Shown: positions 11,306 through 22,400, counted from the first letter of the stretch. The stretch: DNA of 64,000 bases from Leucobacter sp. UT-8R-CII-1-4 (GCF_030010235.1 NZ_JASCRS010000001.1:868001-932000); one strand, 5' to 3'. Translations and numbers: made by a program. The notes: generated by a model from the sequence alone, not told the origin.

Positions 11306-12405
11306 GCGATCTGCTCGATGAGCGCACGGTCAATGAGCTCTTTCCATACGCCCCTCGTGGCTACTTCGATCATGCCGCGGTCGCTACCGTGCCGCGCGCG
11401 GTCGAAGAAGCGATTTTGGGCGTCGCGAGGGCGCTTTCACGCGGCACGAGAGGATCAATGGGCTGGCACGAACTCACCGACCCCGCTGAGGCCCTGCTTG
11501 CGGCCGACTTCGGAGTGGCCACCGAGGCGATCACGGTGCTGGCGAACACCGGCACCGCGTTCAACTCGTTGGCGAGAGCGATTCCGTTTCGTCAGGGCGA
11601 TGAGGTGTTGGTCTTCGCCGATGACTTTCCGTCGCCAAGGTTGCCCTGGCGAGCGATCTCAGAGGCATCGACGGTCGAGGTCTTCTTGGCTGCCGGTGCT
11701 GATCGCACCGATACGCTCATCGCCGCGATCACGCAGTCGACCCGCGTGGTCTCGGTCACGCACGTACACGCGACCACCGGTGCGACGCTCGATCTTGAGC
11801 GTCTGCACGCGGCGTGCATTGCGGCCGACGCGCTGCTGCTCGTGGATGGTGCCCAGGCCGCCGGTCTCTTGCCCGAGGTCGCAGTGCACAGCGACGCCTA
11901 CGTCAGCGCTTCGTACAAGTGGATGCTCGCAGGGTTCGGTGCCGCCGTCGTGTCGACCAATGAACGTTTCGATGCGCAGGCGGTTCCGGGGCTGCTCGGG
12001 TACATGAATGCAGCACCCTCGCCGCGTCTTGCCGTCGGGCACAGCAACCTGTTTGGCTTGGCAGCGCTTGCGGCGGCAGCTAGCGTGCGACAGCAGCTCG
12101 GTTTCGATGTCGTTTATCGGCACACGCGAGGGTTGGTCGAACACATTGCGCACGGCACGGCCGAGCTTGGCTACGACACCTGGTCGCCGGCCCGCGAAGC
12201 GGGGATCCTCTCGCTACATGTTGCAGACGCCGCAGCCCTCACTGAAGCGCTTGCGGAGCGAGGCTTCACCACAACACACCGAGAGGGGCGGCTTCGCATT
12301 TCACCCTCGGTCACCACCACACGTTCAGATGCAGACGGGCTGCTCACTGCGCTCGCTGACCTCGCATCGGTGCACCGCGCTATCAGCGCACAGCACAACA
12401 ACTAG
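11302..12405 (+). CDS. Class V aminotransferase-like PLP enzyme
   Basis: A 367-residue fold-type I PLP enzyme of the class V (cysteine desulfurase / isopenicillin N epimerase-like) family. The active-site lysine is in SASYKWMLAGFG (about residue 213), preceded by the PLP-binding aspartate in LLVDGAQAAG. Members include desulfurases, lyases and epimerases, so the reaction cannot be fixed. In this operon it may process an unusual amino acid released from the imported peptide. The GTG start overlaps the ATPase stop. The RidA gene follows after ten bases, which fits an enzyme that produces reactive enamines. Confidence 0.82.
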   Translation: MSDLLDERTVNELFPYAPRGYFDHAAVATVPRAVEEAILGVARALSRGTRGSMGWHELTDPAEALLAADFGVATEAITVLANTGTAFNSLARAIPFRQGDEVLVFADDFPSPRLPWRAISEASTVEVFLAAGADRTDTLIAAITQSTRVVSVTHVHATTGATLDLERLHAACIAADALLLVDGAQAAGLLPEVAVHSDAYVSASYKWMLAGFGAAVVSTNERFDAQAVPGLLGYMNAAPSPRLAVGHSNLFGLAALAAAASVRQQLGFDVVYRHTRGLVEHIAHGTAELGYDTWSPAREAGILSLHVADAAALTEALAERGFTTTHREGRLRISPSVTTTRSDADGLLTALADLASVHRAISAQHNN

Positions 12406-12415
12406 GAGATTTTAG

Positions 12416-12811
12416 ATGTCTAATACCGTTCTCGTTCCGCAGCCGAAGGGCCCGTACTCGACCACCCGCAAGGTCGACAATGTGCTCTATCTATCGGGCC
12501 AGGGCTCGATCGATGTCGCGACGGGGGATGCGGTGCTCGACGATATTCGCTCGCAGACCCGTCGCACGCTGGAGAACATCGAGGCGTTGCTGACCGCCGA
12601 GGGCTTCGATATTTCTGAGCTCGCGCAGATCACCTGCTACCTGACCGACATCGCCGATTGGCCCGCGATGAACGAGGCATATGCCGAGTATCTCGGCGAC
12701 CGCGCGCACCCGGTGCGCACCGCCGTGCAGGTGGCGGCGCTGCCGTTCGGCATCAGTGTCGAGATGGCTTGCACCGCGCATCGATCCGCTGACGCTGAGG
12801 TGTGCGCATGA
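12416..12811 (+). CDS. RidA/YjgF family enamine/imine deaminase
   Basis: A 131-residue protein of the RidA family. It shows the N-terminal GPYSTTRKVDNVLYLSGQG region and the C-terminal PVRTAVQVAALPFG segment, whose Arg (about 102) in canonical RidA binds the substrate carboxylate. RidA proteins hydrolyse 2-aminoacrylate and similar enamines released by PLP enzymes. That matches its position directly after the class V PLP enzyme. An AGGAG site precedes the ATG. The stop overlaps the start of the first M61-like gene. Confidence 0.88.
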   Translation: MSNTVLVPQPKGPYSTTRKVDNVLYLSGQGSIDVATGDAVLDDIRSQTRRTLENIEALLTAEGFDISELAQITCYLTDIADWPAMNEAYAEYLGDRAHPVRTAVQVAALPFGISVEMACTAHRSADAEVCA

Positions 12812-14412
12812 GTCGCTTTGAGCTTGAGCTCGCGCCAGTGCGTGAGGGACGCAAGTGGGCAGGCTTCGAGGTGAGTTACCGGGCCGAGCTCGAGTCGGTG
12901 GCCGCGGGAGAACTGCTGTTCAGCGTGCCTGAGCGCATCGTGTCGATTCCGGGCACTCCTTACGTCACAGAGGATCTGCACGCAGCCGATGAGCACGGCA
13001 CGCTGCCGCTGGTTGAACTAGAGGCGAGCGAAGACTCCTCTGGTCGCTACCGCCGCTGGGCCGCAGACCGAGACCTGCAGGGCGCACTACAGCTGAGATT
13101 CTTCGCGCCTGTGCGGCCCCACGACAAGCTGACGCCTGTCGGCCCGCTCTTTGATCTTCGCGCTGAAGACCTTGGGCTGTTCGGTGCCGGCATCACGTTC
13201 TTGCCGCTTCCAGGCGAGGTGGTCTATGGGCCTGGCGGTCCCGAGTTCGACATCTCGTTGACGTGGCGGCTCGAAAACGGGGTGCGGGCCATTTCGAGCC
13301 ACGGTGCCGGAGATGCCGAATGGCAGGGCCCGCTGTCGTCGGTTTCGTTCGCGCTTTATGGTGCGGGTGAGCCGCAGACGATCACCTCTGGCGGGTTCTC
13401 GTTGCAGGCCTTCGCCGAGACCCCGTTCGAGCTCGAAGAGGTAGCCGAGTATGCCGCCAAGGCGCACGCGGCCTTCGCCGAGTTCTTCGAAGACGAGGCC
13501 GCGAGGTACGCCGTGCTCGTGCGCAAGAACCTCGGCAAGGGTACCGGGGGCACCGCGTTTCCTGATTCGTTTGCCTTCGGTTTCTCGGCGGTTGATGAAA
13601 CCTCGGCCGCAGAACTTCGTAGCCTGCTCGCGCACGAGACCGCGCACAACTGGCCGACGCTGCACGACGATCACCAGAAGATCTCGTGGTATACCGAGGG
13701 CACCGCTGAGTACTACTCGCACGTGTTGCCGCTGAGAGCCGGGTTTCTCTCGGCACAAGACTTCGCGGCTCAGCTCACTGATCGCTTTCAGGGCTATGAC
13801 AGCAACGCGTTGCGCACGCTCGACAGTAACGCGGCGTCGGCGTCGTACTGGTCTGATCCGCGCGCGCAACGTATTCCGTATGGCCGAGGTTTGCGCTACC
13901 TGATCGCGACTGATCTGCAGCTGCGGGCCGCAACTGATGGCGTGACGAGTCTCGACGACATCGTGCTCGACATTCTTCGCACCCAGCGAACCGGCGAGCT
14001 CGTGGGCGTCGACGGTTGGCTCTCTCGGGTCACGGCGGTGCTCGGTTCGGCGGCAGAAGAACACTTCCGATCGATGCACGCGGGTGATCTGATCGAACTT
14101 TCTGATACCGCATTCGAGGGCATCGTTCGACCTGTGCCTGTGATCATCGATGAGTATGAGCTCGGCTTCGATCCCGCTTCGTATCGAAGCGAGGGCAGGC
14201 GTATCGCGGGGCTTCGAGATGGATCGCGCGCGGCGCTTGCGGGGTTGCGCGAGGGCGACGAACTTGTCGATCATGCCTTGCCCTACCACGCGGTGCGTCG
14301 CAGCGACCGCGAGATCGCCATTGCCGTGATCCGCGATGGCGAACCACTCAGTTTCACCTATCTGCCCGCAGGCGAATCTGTGCAGAGTGTGCGCTGGGAG
14401 GTGCAGTCATGA
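12808..14412 (+). CDS. M61-like metallopeptidase with C-terminal PDZ-like region, first paralogue
   Basis: A 534-residue zinc peptidase related to family M61 (glycyl aminopeptidase). A beta-rich N-terminal domain is followed by a gluzincin core with HETAH (residues 276-280) and the third zinc ligand in WYTEGTAEYY (Glu297). Near the C-terminus, IAGLRDGSRAALAGLREGDE (about 469-488) has the look of a PDZ domain, as in other M61 proteins. No signal peptide is present, so it should be cytoplasmic. The ATG at 12808, which overlaps the RidA stop, is chosen over the GTG two codons earlier. It is coupled to its paralogue downstream. Confidence 0.82.
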   Translation: MSRFELELAPVREGRKWAGFEVSYRAELESVAAGELLFSVPERIVSIPGTPYVTEDLHAADEHGTLPLVELEASEDSSGRYRRWAADRDLQGALQLRFFAPVRPHDKLTPVGPLFDLRAEDLGLFGAGITFLPLPGEVVYGPGGPEFDISLTWRLENGVRAISSHGAGDAEWQGPLSSVSFALYGAGEPQTITSGGFSLQAFAETPFELEEVAEYAAKAHAAFAEFFEDEAARYAVLVRKNLGKGTGGTAFPDSFAFGFSAVDETSAAELRSLLAHETAHNWPTLHDDHQKISWYTEGTAEYYSHVLPLRAGFLSAQDFAAQLTDRFQGYDSNALRTLDSNAASASYWSDPRAQRIPYGRGLRYLIATDLQLRAATDGVTSLDDIVLDILRTQRTGELVGVDGWLSRVTAVLGSAAEEHFRSMHAGDLIELSDTAFEGIVRPVPVIIDEYELGFDPASYRSEGRRIAGLRDGSRAALAGLREGDELVDHALPYHAVRRSDREIAIAVIRDGEPLSFTYLPAGESVQSVRWEVQS

Positions 14413-16016
14413 GCGATCGACGCTTCGACATTGAGATGACGCCGTTTGCGAACGATGCAGGCTGGGCGGGCATCGATGTTGCCTATACAGCGAATTTTGG
14501 GCCGGTCACGACCGATCAGGTGCTGCTGAAGCTTCCAAAGATCGTGGCTTCGGTGCCGGGCGCACCCTACGAGGCGAGTGACATTCGCGTCTCAGATGCG
14601 GCCGGAGCGCTCGAGCTGACCGAAGGTGAGGGTGAGTCGGGGCCAATGGGCGCCTACCGCCACTTCTACGCCGATCGCACCGTCGACGGCGAGGTTCGCC
14701 TTGAAGTGCGCGCTCCCGTTCGCGAGATCGATCTGCGCACCCCGGTCGGGCCGCTCTTCGACCTACGCCGTGAACCGCTGGGTCTCTTTGGTGCGGGCAT
14801 TAGCTTCGTGCCGATTCCCCCGAGCGACGAGCGCGAGTACGACTTTTCGCTGACCTGGCAACTGGAGGCGGGGGTAACCGCGGTCTCGAGTCGCGGTTCA
14901 GGCGACGAGGTTCGGCGCTGGAGGGGATCCTCTGACACGATCGAACGGTGCCTCTTCGGCGCAGGCACTCCGCGAATTTCGCCAGAGGGTTCGAAGAACT
15001 TCGGCATTCACGCCTATAGCGATGTGCCGTTTGATCTCGACGCGCTGAGCGGATACCTGGGCGACATTCATGCCTACATGACCGACTTCTTTGAAGAAGA
15101 CGAGGCGAGCTATCACGTGCTCGTGCGCCGCAACCCCGACAAGGGTTCTGGCGGCACCTCGTTTCCGTCATCGTTTGCGTTCGGCTATTCGCCGACTACA
15201 GAGGTTGACGAGGAGGATCTTCGCAGCCTGCTCGCACATGAGATGGTGCACAACTGGCCCACGCTTGACGAGGAGTGGGAGGTGGCCTCGTGGTACAGCG
15301 AGGGAACGGCCGAGTTCTACTCACTCGTGCTGCCCTGGCGCGCGGGCCTCTTAAGTGCCGAGTCGCTCGCTGAACAGTTGAGCACGATGTACAGTCGCTA
15401 CGACACGAACATTCGACGCACGCTCTCGTACCCCGAAGCGGCAGAGCTGTTCTGGGCAGACCTCCGGGCGCAGACCGTGCCATACGGGCGGGGCATTCAG
15501 TACCTTGTGCGGGTCGATTCGCAGTTACGCGAGGCGTCGAACGAGGCGACTTCGCTCGACGACATCGTGCTCGACATTCTGCGTGCTCAGCGTCGCGGCG
15601 AGAAGGTACTGACCGAGGGGTGGCTTGAGCGCATCGAGGCAGTGATCGGTGAGAGCGTTCGCGATGAGTATCGCGCGATGTTTGACGGCGAGCCGATCCC
15701 TGCACCCGAACGCGCGTTTCAGGGAGTCTTTGAGCCAGTGGCCATCACGGCACCCGAACACAACCTCGGATTCGACATCGACTCGTTCAACACGACGCCG
15801 AGGCTCATCACTGGCCTTGTTCCGGGGTCGGCGGCCGAAGGGGCCGGCCTTCGCGAGGGTGATGAGCTCGTGACCAGGCGCTTCTCGAATGGCGCTACGC
15901 GCGACGGCACGACCCCGTTTGACGTCGCGGTGATGCGTGACGGTGTCGAAGAGACCATTCGCTACCAGCCACGCGGGCCAGAGGTGCCGACGACCAAGTG
16001 GGTGGTGGGCTCGTGA
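14409..16016 (+). CDS. M61-like metallopeptidase with C-terminal PDZ-like region, second paralogue
   Basis: A 535-residue paralogue of the preceding gene with the same layout: a beta-rich N-terminal domain, HEMVH (residues 277-281), third ligand in WYSEGTAEFY (Glu298) and a PDZ-like end (LVPGSAAEGAGLREGDELV). The pair clearly arose by tandem duplication and has diverged, so they may prefer different N-terminal residues or form a heteromer. No signal peptide is visible. The gene overlaps both neighbours by one stop/start tetranucleotide. Confidence 0.82.
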   Translation: MSDRRFDIEMTPFANDAGWAGIDVAYTANFGPVTTDQVLLKLPKIVASVPGAPYEASDIRVSDAAGALELTEGEGESGPMGAYRHFYADRTVDGEVRLEVRAPVREIDLRTPVGPLFDLRREPLGLFGAGISFVPIPPSDEREYDFSLTWQLEAGVTAVSSRGSGDEVRRWRGSSDTIERCLFGAGTPRISPEGSKNFGIHAYSDVPFDLDALSGYLGDIHAYMTDFFEEDEASYHVLVRRNPDKGSGGTSFPSSFAFGYSPTTEVDEEDLRSLLAHEMVHNWPTLDEEWEVASWYSEGTAEFYSLVLPWRAGLLSAESLAEQLSTMYSRYDTNIRRTLSYPEAAELFWADLRAQTVPYGRGIQYLVRVDSQLREASNEATSLDDIVLDILRAQRRGEKVLTEGWLERIEAVIGESVRDEYRAMFDGEPIPAPERAFQGVFEPVAITAPEHNLGFDIDSFNTTPRLITGLVPGSAAEGAGLREGDELVTRRFSNGATRDGTTPFDVAVMRDGVEETIRYQPRGPEVPTTKWVVGS

Positions 16017-17401
16017 GTGGTCAGGTCGCGAGCCGGTGGGGCCTGACCCCTGCCGCTCGTCCGCTTGCCATAGCCGCCGGGCAGTCGTGCGAAGCCAGGT
16101 GGCAGAGGCTCGAACTGCTGGGTGCAACTGGGGCCACCGAGGCAACCATCAGTGGGACCTCATACACGCTGCCGGGCGAGGGGCGACCCGTGCTGTTCCT
16201 TTGGAACGGTGGGCCCGGCGCATCGTCATCGCCGTTGCACATGAACGCCTTCGGACCGATGCTGCTGAAAGACGGCACTCCGGTGCCGAACCCTGACACT
16301 CTGCTGCGTGAGGCAGATCTCGTGTTCATCGACCCGATTGGCACGGGCTTCAGCCGCCTGCTCGATGGATCGAGCACGGCGCGCTGGCTGAGTAGTCGAG
16401 GCGACGCAGAGGCAGTCTCTGCATTCGTGCACGCCTGGCTGGCATTGCACGACCGCGACGACGCGACGGTGCATCTTGCTGGTGAGAGCTATGGCGGGTT
16501 CAGACTCGGCAATGTGCTGCCACTGCTTGCCGACCTCAGTATTTCAAGCCTCACATTCATTTCGCCGCTCATCGATGCCACCGCGAACATCGATGCGCCG
16601 GGTAACGATCTGCCGTATGTCTTTCAGCTGCCGACCATGGCCGTCGCTGCCTGGCACCACGGCGCGGGCGTGTTCGTCGGACGCGAGACCACCGCGGCCG
16701 AGGTGTGGGGCGAGACGCAAGAGTTCGCGCAGCGCGAGTATTTGCCAGCGCTGTACCGGGGCGATGGCATCGGTGAGGCAGAGGCGGCTCGGGTCGCCGA
16801 CCGTCTGGCTGAGTACCTCGGGGTCACTTCGAACGAGGTGCGCGATCAAAGGCTGCGCGTCGATAGCGAGTGGTTCTTGCGTCGACTGCTTGCCGACGAG
16901 GGCCAGCTGGTTGGCAGACTCGATACGAGGATCACCGGCCCCCTGCCCGAGCCGCACCCCGAGGGTCGCCCGCCCGCGGCAGACGACCCCGCGCTCGGTA
17001 TTGGCCGCAGCAACGTGATCCTCTCGGCCCCAATCGAGGCGTATCTGCGCGACATCGTCGGTGCCGGCGCCCAGGCAGACGAACGCTACGTCTCGCTCTC
17101 ACTCGATCTCAATTTTGCGTGGGATTGGCGACCAGAGACCCCCTACCCGCCGCAGTTTTCAACCTCGGTGACCCGGCAGATCGCCGAGGCCGCGAAAGCG
17201 CACCCGAATCTGGGCATGCTGCTGACCGGTGGGTACTTCGATCTCGCGACCACCCTTGCGAGCACCGTGCATGCATTTGCTCACGCGGGACTCGCCGACG
17301 AGTGCCTGCGGGTGCTGCCGCTTGTCGCGGGGCACTCGATCGACGGAGAGGTGCGCGCGCAAGTGCGTCAGGCGATCGCTGAGCAGCTAGCTGGAGGCTA
17401 G
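16013..17401 (+). CDS. Serine carboxypeptidase-like protein (peptidase family S10), third of three
   Basis: A 462-residue S10 relative. The oxyanion motif is NGGPGASS (about 65-72) and the nucleophile motif is GESYGG (Ser159). The acid lies in GGYFDLATT and the His in VAGHSIDGE. The segment after the His differs from the other two copies, which have GHMPY or GHMMY, suggesting altered specificity. I chose the GTG that overlaps the upstream stop; the ATG five codons earlier lies inside the M61 gene. It is the last of the tightly coupled genes of the rightward operon. Confidence 0.85.
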   Translation: MSGQVASRWGLTPAARPLAIAAGQSCEARWQRLELLGATGATEATISGTSYTLPGEGRPVLFLWNGGPGASSSPLHMNAFGPMLLKDGTPVPNPDTLLREADLVFIDPIGTGFSRLLDGSSTARWLSSRGDAEAVSAFVHAWLALHDRDDATVHLAGESYGGFRLGNVLPLLADLSISSLTFISPLIDATANIDAPGNDLPYVFQLPTMAVAAWHHGAGVFVGRETTAAEVWGETQEFAQREYLPALYRGDGIGEAEAARVADRLAEYLGVTSNEVRDQRLRVDSEWFLRRLLADEGQLVGRLDTRITGPLPEPHPEGRPPAADDPALGIGRSNVILSAPIEAYLRDIVGAGAQADERYVSLSLDLNFAWDWRPETPYPPQFSTSVTRQIAEAAKAHPNLGMLLTGGYFDLATTLASTVHAFAHAGLADECLRVLPLVAGHSIDGEVRAQVRQAIAEQLAGG

Positions 17402-17496
17402 CAAGCCTTCGCACATCACGGTGCAGGTCATGCCTCCACCCCAAAGCAGAACCGTACTTCTTTAATCTTGTGACACTCACAGAAGGGCTCGAACTC

Positions 17497-19464
17497 ATGA
17501 CAACTCTTGAACTGGCACTCATCGCAAACGGTGAGCGGGTCGGCACCCTCGCGGTCGAGCGCAAGGGTGCCGCCGGCACCGAGACCATCGAGCTGAGCTA
17601 CGAAGTAGATGACAACGGGCGCGGAGCGAAGCTCGCTGAAACCATCGCCCTGCTCGGCGACTTGCCGGTGGAGTGGCAGATTCGCGGCACTTCACTCATG
17701 GGTGGGGCAGTCGACGAGACGTTCACCAAGCAGGCGAGCGGCGAGCAGCACTGGAGCAGTCAGGCAGACACCGGGTCGAGCCTCGAGCTCGGGTTCTACC
17801 TGCCGGCCGACTCGAGCCCTTTCACGCTGGCGCTACTCGCTGCCTGCGCCTCTGGTCGCGCGGGTGGCACCGTGCCGCTTTTACCCGAGGGCGAGGCGCG
17901 TCTTGTGCAGACACCGGTGAGCGAGATCGCGGGTCGCGCGGTGCGGGTCTATGCTCTGAGCGGGGTGCAGCTGAGCCCGCAATATGTCGTCTATGCGGGT
18001 GAAGTGCCAGCAGATAGTTCTGGTCTCGGCGACCTCGTGGCGATCTCTGACGGTGGCACGCTGTTGGTTTCGCTCGAGTGGGTGCCGCAGGTGACCGAGG
18101 TCGCTGTGGTGCTACAGCAAGAGACCCAGCGCCGCTACATCGAGATCTCGAGCGAGGCCACGCTGCTCGGCGATCGCGACTTCGTGGTCGAGAACGTGCG
18201 AGTGCTCGACACCAGAAGCGGCACGGTCGGCGAACCGACGCGAGTGCTGGTGCGAGGCCGCAGAATCGAGGCGATCGATCCTTTACTCACCGTACCTGAG
18301 GGGGCCGCGGTGATCGATGCGGCAGGTCGCATCGCTGCCCCCGGCCTGCACGATATGCACGCTCACCTTGAGCCCTCGTCAGCGCTGATGTATGTTGCCG
18401 CGGGCGTGACCGAGGTGCGTGACATGGGCAACGACAACCGCCAGCTTGAAACCCTGCGCGAGGCGATCATTGACGGTGAACTGCTCGGGCCGGCGAGCGT
18501 GCCTGCAGGTTTCATCGAGGGCCGCAGCCCGTATTCCGCGCGTTTTGGCAAGGTCGTCGACAGTCTCGAAGAGGCGCTTGAGGCGGTCGAGTGGTACGCC
18601 GAGCGTAACTTTCACGCGATCAAGATTTACAACTCGTTCAACCCCGAGTGGGTGCGTGAAACCGCCGCGCGTGCCCATGCGCACGGTATGCGGGTACAGG
18701 GCCACGTGCCCGCGTTTATGAACGCGGATCGGGCGATCGCCGACGGCTACGACGAGATCACCCACCTGAACCAGCTGGTGCTTGGGTGGGTGCTTGATCC
18801 CCTCGAAGATACGCGCACGACGCTTCGACTGACGGGGCTCACCCGGGTCGCAGATCTTGACCTCGATTCTGAGGTGGTGCAAGCGACGGTTCGCACCATG
18901 GTCGAGCGTGACATCTCGCTTGACGTGACACTCGTGATTCTTGAGCAGCTCATGCTGAGCCGCGCACGCACCGTGATCCCGGCGCATGAGCCGATCATCG
19001 ATCACCTGCCGGCCGGGCTGCGCCGATATCGCAAACGCACTTATGTGCCGTACCGCGACGAGGCAGAGCTCGAGCGGTACGCGCTCGCGTTCCGGCGGTT
19101 GCAAGACATCGTCGTGATGCTGAACGAAGCTGGGGTGAAGCTCTGGCCGGGCACCGACGACGGCAGCGGTCTTACCGTGCACCGCGAGCTTGAGCTGTTC
19201 GTTGACTCGGGTATCTCGGCGACCGATACGCTTCGGCTCGCGACGATTTCGTGCGCTGAACACCTGCATCAGGGAAAGGATCGTGGCCTCATTGAGGTGG
19301 GTCGAGTTGCCGACTTCATTCTTGTGGACGGCGACCCAACGCAGTCGATTCGAAACATCCGACAGGTCGCACTCACGGTCGCCGAGGGGCGCGTGATCAG
19401 CCCCGAGCGCATTTACCGCGGCTTCGGTATGGTGCCGTTTGCGCGAGAAGCAGTGGTCCTCTAG
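17497..19464 (+). CDS. Amidohydrolase (imidazolonepropionase-like) with an extra N-terminal domain
   Basis: A protein of about 655 residues. The first 225 or so form a beta-rich domain I cannot assign. From about 226 it is a metal-dependent amidohydrolase: HDMHAH (metal ligands His288 and His290), a probable lysine in HAIKIY, QGHVPAF and EITHL as later ligands, and Asp in WPGTDDGSG. Related enzymes include prolidases and imidopeptidases acting on small peptides or cyclic amides. An AGAAGGG site ten bases before the ATG at 17497 supports this start over the GTG at 17470. It lies 95 bases after the third S10 gene, on the same strand. Confidence 0.8.
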   Translation: MTTLELALIANGERVGTLAVERKGAAGTETIELSYEVDDNGRGAKLAETIALLGDLPVEWQIRGTSLMGGAVDETFTKQASGEQHWSSQADTGSSLELGFYLPADSSPFTLALLAACASGRAGGTVPLLPEGEARLVQTPVSEIAGRAVRVYALSGVQLSPQYVVYAGEVPADSSGLGDLVAISDGGTLLVSLEWVPQVTEVAVVLQQETQRRYIEISSEATLLGDRDFVVENVRVLDTRSGTVGEPTRVLVRGRRIEAIDPLLTVPEGAAVIDAAGRIAAPGLHDMHAHLEPSSALMYVAAGVTEVRDMGNDNRQLETLREAIIDGELLGPASVPAGFIEGRSPYSARFGKVVDSLEEALEAVEWYAERNFHAIKIYNSFNPEWVRETAARAHAHGMRVQGHVPAFMNADRAIADGYDEITHLNQLVLGWVLDPLEDTRTTLRLTGLTRVADLDLDSEVVQATVRTMVERDISLDVTLVILEQLMLSRARTVIPAHEPIIDHLPAGLRRYRKRTYVPYRDEAELERYALAFRRLQDIVVMLNEAGVKLWPGTDDGSGLTVHRELELFVDSGISATDTLRLATISCAEHLHQGKDRGLIEVGRVADFILVDGDPTQSIRNIRQVALTVAEGRVISPERIYRGFGMVPFAREAVVL

Positions 19465-19493
19465 ATCAGGCTAAACTTCTTCCAAAGATTCGA

Positions 19494-22400
19494 CTAGTAG
19501 TTGAGTGTCGGCTTCGGTCTCATCTCAGGTGAATCATGATGAGATGAGTTTGCTCTGGACTGATGAAACGCGCTCGCTTCCAGTAATCCCAGCAGCAGTT
19601 GGTAATCACGATCGCGGTTCTTTGCAACGCCTTTTTCCTGTCCAAGCGCGCTGTCCCCCTTGACTCCGTAAAGGTCGCGAAAGCAAGCTACGGCTGTAGC
19701 TTTACGGCGCCATTCTTCAGTGTTCACAAAATCGGGTTGCCCGATTTCTTCAAGCCAGGGCGCATTTTCTGCGATGGCTTGATCCACGAGCTGTTCAGCG
19801 CGGAGCTGGATTGCGTATTCCCGGTCTTCAATCGCGGCGCGAATCTCTGCGTCGCCGACTCGTGGTGCTTGCTCGATGATGCCGGCTATCTTCGGCATCG
19901 TCAGTTCCGAGCGTTCAAGATGCTTCGCCAATCGGTAGTGCAGCACCGCGAGCTTATCTACCGCTGTTTCCAGTTCGCGTTTTGCCAACAATACGGGGAT
20001 CACTTCTTGTGGGTCTTGGCCGAGGGTTTCGAGCCTGCGAATGTTGGCGAGGACTGAGCCTAGGTAGGGCGATTCATGGGTGTCGTCGACAAGATCCAGC
20101 GCTTCGAGTTTTGGGAGGTGCTCTTTTTCAAGCTCGTGCACGATGAGTGATTGGTGCTCGGCCACGAGCTGTCTGATTGAGGTGACGCGTTCGGTTTCTT
20201 CCTGTCCGGTGTCGTGGGCGGACAGGTCACCGCTTTTTGTGAGGACGGCACGTTCGAGAATGTCGCGCCAGCTTGTCCACATTGGTGTCGCCGACTTGTC
20301 GCCGATACTGGTGTCGGAATCGACTACGACATAGGCATGATTTGCTTGCTTCCCGCGAGTCATTCCGACATAGAACGTTTCTCGTGTCGTTGATGAATCG
20401 ACAATGAAGTGGGCCGTGGTGACAGTGCGGCCTTGCGACCGGTGTGCGGTTGTCGCATATCCGAGTTGCACATGATCGGCACAATAGTCTGCGGGGAGCA
20501 CGACAGTTTCTTCGCCTGCGACAGCGACAATATCGCCACTTTTGAGAATGTCCGAGACGATCCATTCGTCGTTGTTCTTCACCCAACGGTCGTGGTCGGT
20601 GCGCAGTGTCCGCTTATTTTGTCTGGTGACGATCCTGTCGCCGGGTGAGGCGACACCGGACATGATTGTCGCTTCTCGTGTCGCGTCGACTTCGCCTATC
20701 TCGATCCGCCAGTCCCGGGCCAGAGTGTTCAGCCGCTCCACCATGTCGTTTTGAGGTGCGATCAAGAGCGACACCGAGTCCTTGTCGCCCGCGGCTTCGT
20801 CGTTCTTCCATGCGTCGACGGCTTGGCTAATGATTGTTTCTTCGAACCCTGATTTCACTCGATCATGCTTGATGTACGGGTCAAGCCCACTGGTCTTGCC
20901 GAGTCGCAGGAGCTTTGAGGCGTCGCCTTCCCATTCGGTTTTGAATCGGTGCAGGTTCACGAGTTCCGCCACGTCGTCACGGCTCTGGGCGAGTAGTCCG
21001 AATGCGCCACCGGAGTCGACCGCTGCGAGCTGCGCCCAGTCGCCCACGAGAAGGAGTTTCGCGCCTGCCTGTGCTGCTTGTTCGCGGAGCGTATCAAGTG
21101 CGATCGTTCCAGCGAGCGAGGCTTCGTCAACGATCACCAGCGTGCCTTCTCGCATCGAGAATTCGTCTTGCACCTCCTCGTTTCGTGTTTCCGCTGCACG
21201 GTGTTCGTGCAACCATTTCGCCGTGTTTTCCGTCTCGATCTTGAGGGATTCGGCGAGCACTTCCGCAGCTCGTGCGGTTGGGGCAAGCCCGCGAACGCTG
21301 CCTTCGCCGTGTGTGTGCTGCCAAAGTTCTAGGAGCTTTTCAAGGCTCGTTGTTTTCCCTGCACCGGCAGGCCCCACGAGCACGTCGACGACTCGGCCGC
21401 TCGCTGCGATATTCGCGACGGCTGCTGCTTGGTCGGGAGAGAGCACCCGCTGTTTTTCCCCGGTTGGAGTGAAGAGCCGTTCGCTGATGTCTGCTTCAGT
21501 AACTCTTGGGCCGGTGAGGGTGTTTCCTGCTGCGAGGAGGCGTTCTTCTGCATCCCACACTTCGCGCGTGGTGTAGAGATCTCTCGCTTCGGGGTGGAAC
21601 ATGTCTTCGCCGTTTGCGGTGCGGAACGCATTCGGGGTGCGGAGCATATTCTTTGGAGTGAGACGAATCGCTTGCGAGAGCACGACTTCGGTGATGCGCC
21701 GTGCCGCGAGCTCACGATCTTCGGGACTGCGAAATCGCCACCCAGCGATGGCGCGCAGGGCACCTGTTTCAGCGTTTCGCGTCTTCCAGGTTGATCGTGT
21801 TCCTGCCAGCTCGTGCAGCACCAGTTCTGCTGCATCGAGCACGGCCTGGTCGTCCACGTCGTCCTGCCGGAATGACCACAACGGCAGGTCGTTCAACCGG
21901 GCACGGTGCGTATCGCGTACTCGATCAGCGAATGAGAAACTGTCGCCCACATGCTTTCTTGCACGTTCACGCCATGAACTGGTGAGGCCTTTGAGAGATT
22001 GTGCTTTCTTCACGTTCCTCGTGCGCAGCGTCGCACGTTGCCTGATTCTGATCACCTCGCTTGCACCGGGCGCCCTGCCGTATTTCCCCACGTACTCGGC
22101 AATCATGCGGTCTTTCTCACGGGCCACTTGTTTCGCACGGGTCGAGTATTCGTCGTTCAGCTCCTGCGGGATTGCGTCGATCTGCCACTTCACTGCCCCG
22201 TTCTTTTCTCCCATATCGAGCGCGAATTGGTGCCTGGCTGCAGGAGTGTCCGCGCGCTGCCCATCGACCAGGTACTGTCGATATTCCTTCGGGTGTTCAA
22301 GCGCTTTCTGCGTCGTCCATTCGACACCGAACCGGTTTGAGATCTCGTCCATCAGTACGGTGTCGTAATATGCGCCGGCTGTGGAGACAGCAGGCATCAA

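Noticed and set aside
13087-14289. A 400-codon minus-strand open frame over the first M61-like gene
   Set aside because: The opposite strand encodes clear HETAH and PDZ-like motifs; the antisense frame has no recognisable domain.
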